From Algiphilus sp022763315 (GTDB taxonomy: Bacteria; Pseudomonadota; Gammaproteobacteria; Nevskiales; Nevskiaceae): a DNA stretch of 64,000 nt. Positions within the stretch are counted from its first letter, which is position 1; the number at the start of each line of letters is the position of its first letter. The stretch lies in assembly GCF_965249985.1 (NCBI RefSeq), contig NZ_OZ252280.1; one strand, 5' to 3'. The position numbers were made by a program, and so were the translations under genes. This document shows, piece after piece, positions 61,746-64,000 of the stretch. The notes beneath the pieces were generated by a model, which saw only the letters and a list, made by a program, of their open reading frames with translations, had not been told where the DNA came from and did not search any database.

Positions 61746-64000
61746 ACGACCAGATTGACGAGCTTGCCCGGCACGACGATCTGCTTGCGCAGCGGCTGGC
61801 CGCCCAGATGCCGGGCCACAGCCTCGTCGGCGGTTGCGCGGGCGATAATGTCGTCCTGGCTGGCATTGGCCGGCACCGTGATGCGGCCGCGCAGCTTGCC
61901 GTTCACCTGCACCACCAGCGTGACCTCGTCAGCCTCCAGCGCGCCCGGATCCGGTTGCGGCCAGGGCGCATCGATCACCGGCGTGTCGTGGCCCAGCGCA
62001 AGCCACAGCGCGTGGGCGATATGAGGTGTGATGGGCGACAGTACGCGTACCAGTGCCTCCAGGGTTTCACGCACGACCGCGTGCATGGCGGCGTTGTCCT
62101 GGTCCACGCGCGAAACGGCGTTGAGCAGTTCCATGCAGGCAGCGACCGCCGTGTTGAACACCTGACGCCGGGTCACGTCGGCATCGATCTTCTGCAGGGT
62201 CTCGTGCAGCTGGCGGCGCAAGGCCTTGGCATCGCTGTCCAGCGAGGGCGGCGTCGAAACCGCGCCGCGCGCAAGGTGGTCGTGCACCTGCCGCCACAGA
62301 CGGCGCAGAAAGCGGCTGGCACCCTCGAGCCCTGCGTCGGACCACTCCAGGGACTGATCCGGCGGCGCCGCAAACATCATGAACAGGCGCACGGCGTCGG
62401 CGCCATGGGCGTCGATCATGGCCTGCGGATCGACGCCGTTGTTCTTCGATTTGGACATCTTCTCGATTCCGCCGACCTGCACCGCGCTGCCGTCCGCCAC
62501 GGCGGTGGCCGACAACACAGCGCCGCGCTCGTCGCGCTGCAACTGCACATCGAGGGGGTTGAACCAGCGGCGACGACCGTCGCCGCCTTCCTGGAAGAAA
62601 GTCGGCGCCACCACCATGCCCTGCGTCAACAGACGCTTGAAGGGTTCATCGCAGTCCAGCAGCCCCTGATCGCGCATGAGCTTGGTGAAGAAGCGCGCAT
62701 ACAGCAGGTGCAGTACCGCATGTTCGACGCCACCGACATACTGATCCACCGGCATCCAGCGCCGTGCGCCGTCATCGAGCATGGCCTGGTTGCTGAAGGC
62801 ACTGGCAAAGCGCGCGAAGTACCAGGAGGAATCGATGAAGGTGTCGAAGGTGTCGCTCTCGCGACGTGCGGGCTTGCCGCATTTGGGGCAGTCGCAGTGC
62901 AGGAAATCCGGATCCTTGGCGAGCGGATTGCCCGAACCGTCCGGCGTCAAGTCTTCCGGCAGACGCACCGGCAGCTGGTCATCCGGGACCGGGACGGCGC
63001 CACAATCCTCGCAATACACCACCGGGATCGGACAGCCCCAGTAGCGCTGGCGCGACACGCCCCAGTCGCGCAGACGATAGTTGATGCGGACGCGCCCCTG
63101 GCCGGCCTCGGTGAGATGCTGGGCGATGGCCTCGAAGGCCGTGGCCGAATCCATCCCACTGAAGGCATCCGAATGGTGCAGCACGCCGCGCTCCGTGAAG
63201 GCGGCGTCGCTGATGTCGGCCGGCCCCGATGCATCGGCACCGATGACCGAACGGATGGGTAGTCCGTAGGCATGCGCGAAGGCGTGATCGCGCTCATCGT
63301 GGGCCGGGACGGCCATCACCGCACCCGCACCGTAGGCCATGAGCACGAAATTGGCCGTCCAGACCGGGATGCGCGCACCGGTCAACGGATGGATGGCGTC
63401 AATGCCGAGGGCCATGCCGCGCTTCTCGGCGGTCTCCAGCGCCGCTTCAGAGGTCGCGCTGCGCTGCAGTTCCTCAATGAAACGCGCGACTTCCGGGTCG
63501 CCCGCGGCCGCCTCACGCGCCAACGGATGCTGCGGCGCCACCGCCATGTAGGTCACGCCGTAGAGCGTATCCGGCCGCGTGGTGTAGACCCGGAGATGGG
63601 TATCGCGGTCGGCCAGCCCGAAGTCGATCTCGACACCGCGCGACCGCCCGATCCAGTTGGCCTGCATCGTGCGAACGGCATCCGGCCATCCTTCGAGCTG
63701 GTCGAGGTCATCCACCAGCTCGTCGGCGTAGTCGGTGATGCGAATGAACCACTGCGGAATCTCGCGTTGCTCGACCAGAGCGCCGGAGCGCCAGCCACGA
63801 CCGTCGATGACCTGCTCGTTGGCGAGCACGGTTTGATCGATCGGATCCCAGTTGACCACGGCGTTGCGCCGCTCGACCAGGCCTGCCTCCCACAACCGCA
63901 GGAAGAACCACTGTTGCCAGCGGTAGTAGCTGGGATCACAGGTGGCGAACTCGCGGGACCAGTCGTAACCGAAGCCAAGACGCTGCAACTGATCGCGCAT
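61742..64000 (-). CDS. leuS: Leucyl-tRNA synthetase (partial)
   Basis: LeuS charges tRNA-Leu. The right edge cuts off about 105 N-terminal residues, including the HIGH motif, so the Met at the edge may not be the true start. Visible parts are the CP1 editing domain (YTTRPDTLYGVTYMAVAPQ, TARIP-like GARIPVWTANFVLMAYGAGA), the catalytic RQRYWGCPIPVVYC, the KMSKSKNNGVDP loop, and the C-terminal domain ending VVPGKLVNLVV. It overlaps lptE by four bases. Confidence 0.97.
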   Translation of the reverse strand: MRDQLQRLGFGYDWSREFATCDPSYYRWQQWFFLRLWEAGLVERRNAVVNWDPIDQTVLANEQVIDGRGWRSGALVEQREIPQWFIRITDYADELVDDLDQLEGWPDAVRTMQANWIGRSRGVEIDFGLADRDTHLRVYTTRPDTLYGVTYMAVAPQHPLAREAAAGDPEVARFIEELQRSATSEAALETAEKRGMALGIDAIHPLTGARIPVWTANFVLMAYGAGAVMAVPAHDERDHAFAHAYGLPIRSVIGADASGPADISDAAFTERGVLHHSDAFSGMDSATAFEAIAQHLTEAGQGRVRINYRLRDWGVSRQRYWGCPIPVVYCEDCGAVPVPDDQLPVRLPEDLTPDGSGNPLAKDPDFLHCDCPKCGKPARRESDTFDTFIDSSWYFARFASAFSNQAMLDDGARRWMPVDQYVGGVEHAVLHLLYARFFTKLMRDQGLLDCDEPFKRLLTQGMVVAPTFFQEGGDGRRRWFNPLDVQLQRDERGAVLSATAVADGSAVQVGGIEKMSKSKNNGVDPQAMIDAHGADAVRLFMMFAAPPDQSLEWSDAGLEGASRFLRRLWRQVHDHLARGAVSTPPSLDSDAKALRRQLHETLQKIDADVTRRQVFNTAVAACMELLNAVSRVDQDNAAMHAVVRETLEALVRVLSPITPHIAHALWLALGHDTPVIDAPWPQPDPGALEADEVTLVVQVNGKLRGRITVPANASQDDIIARATADEAVARHLGGQPLRKQIVVPGKLVNLVV

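Overview
The window is GC-rich bacterial DNA that reads as a gammaproteobacterium. The evidence is the gene order tRNA-Tyr/Gly/Thr-tuf-tRNA-Trp-secE-nusG-rplKAJL-rpoBC-rpsLG-fusA-tuf-S10 operon, together with tesB, sbcB, hrpB, lptE and leuS. Finer placement cannot be proven from sequence alone. An environmental lineage such as Nevskiales/Salinisphaerales is only a guess, based on the lipid and acyl-CoA genes, the RND efflux and the high GC.

Positions 1-25035, all minus strand, hold one large information-processing block. In transcription order it runs tRNA-Tyr, tRNA-Gly, tRNA-Thr, a second tuf, tRNA-Trp, secE, nusG, rplK, rplA, rplJ, rplL, rpoB, rpoC, rpsL, rpsG, fusA, tuf, and then the S10/spc genes from rpsJ to rplX, where the window cuts in. 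Control elements can be seen between several genes: a near-consensus promoter followed at once by a terminator-like hairpin before rpsL, three hairpins between rplL and rpoB, and an L10-type leader before rplJ. The two tuf genes differ at one base, and their identity stops at the ends of the coding sequence.

Positions 25036-48834 are mixed metabolic genes. They include hrpB, two small membrane-anchored proteins with tesB, an alpha/beta hydrolase, a fatty acid desaturase divergent from a TetR gene, and a tetR-tolC-adaptor-RND pump operon that ends in a methyltransferase. An ADP-ribosylglycohydrolase overlaps an acetamidase-like gene. Then follow a YhhN protein, an exported protein with a PKHD dioxygenase, pirin, MscS, exonuclease I and propionyl-CoA synthetase.

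At 48837-51408 a 182-bp piece of the 3' end of an isovaleryl-CoA dehydrogenase gene is duplicated. The two copies bracket a secreted 539-residue protein of unknown function. Beyond lie regulators (TetR, WYL), a GGDEF protein, tRNA-Ser, mltF, a ferredoxin, a DUF481 porin-like protein, a GlcF-like iron-sulfur protein, lptE and most of leuS.

The most unusual feature is a family of 137-145 bp repeats directly upstream of three tRNA genes (Thr, Gly, Ser). Each unit holds the 5' end of that same tRNA, cut at the D-loop G18-G19, joined to a module predicted to fold into successive hairpins, and then the tRNA leader. Thr and Gly modules show compensatory base changes in their stems. A further module related to the Ser type sits upstream of tuf. 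I do not recognise this family.
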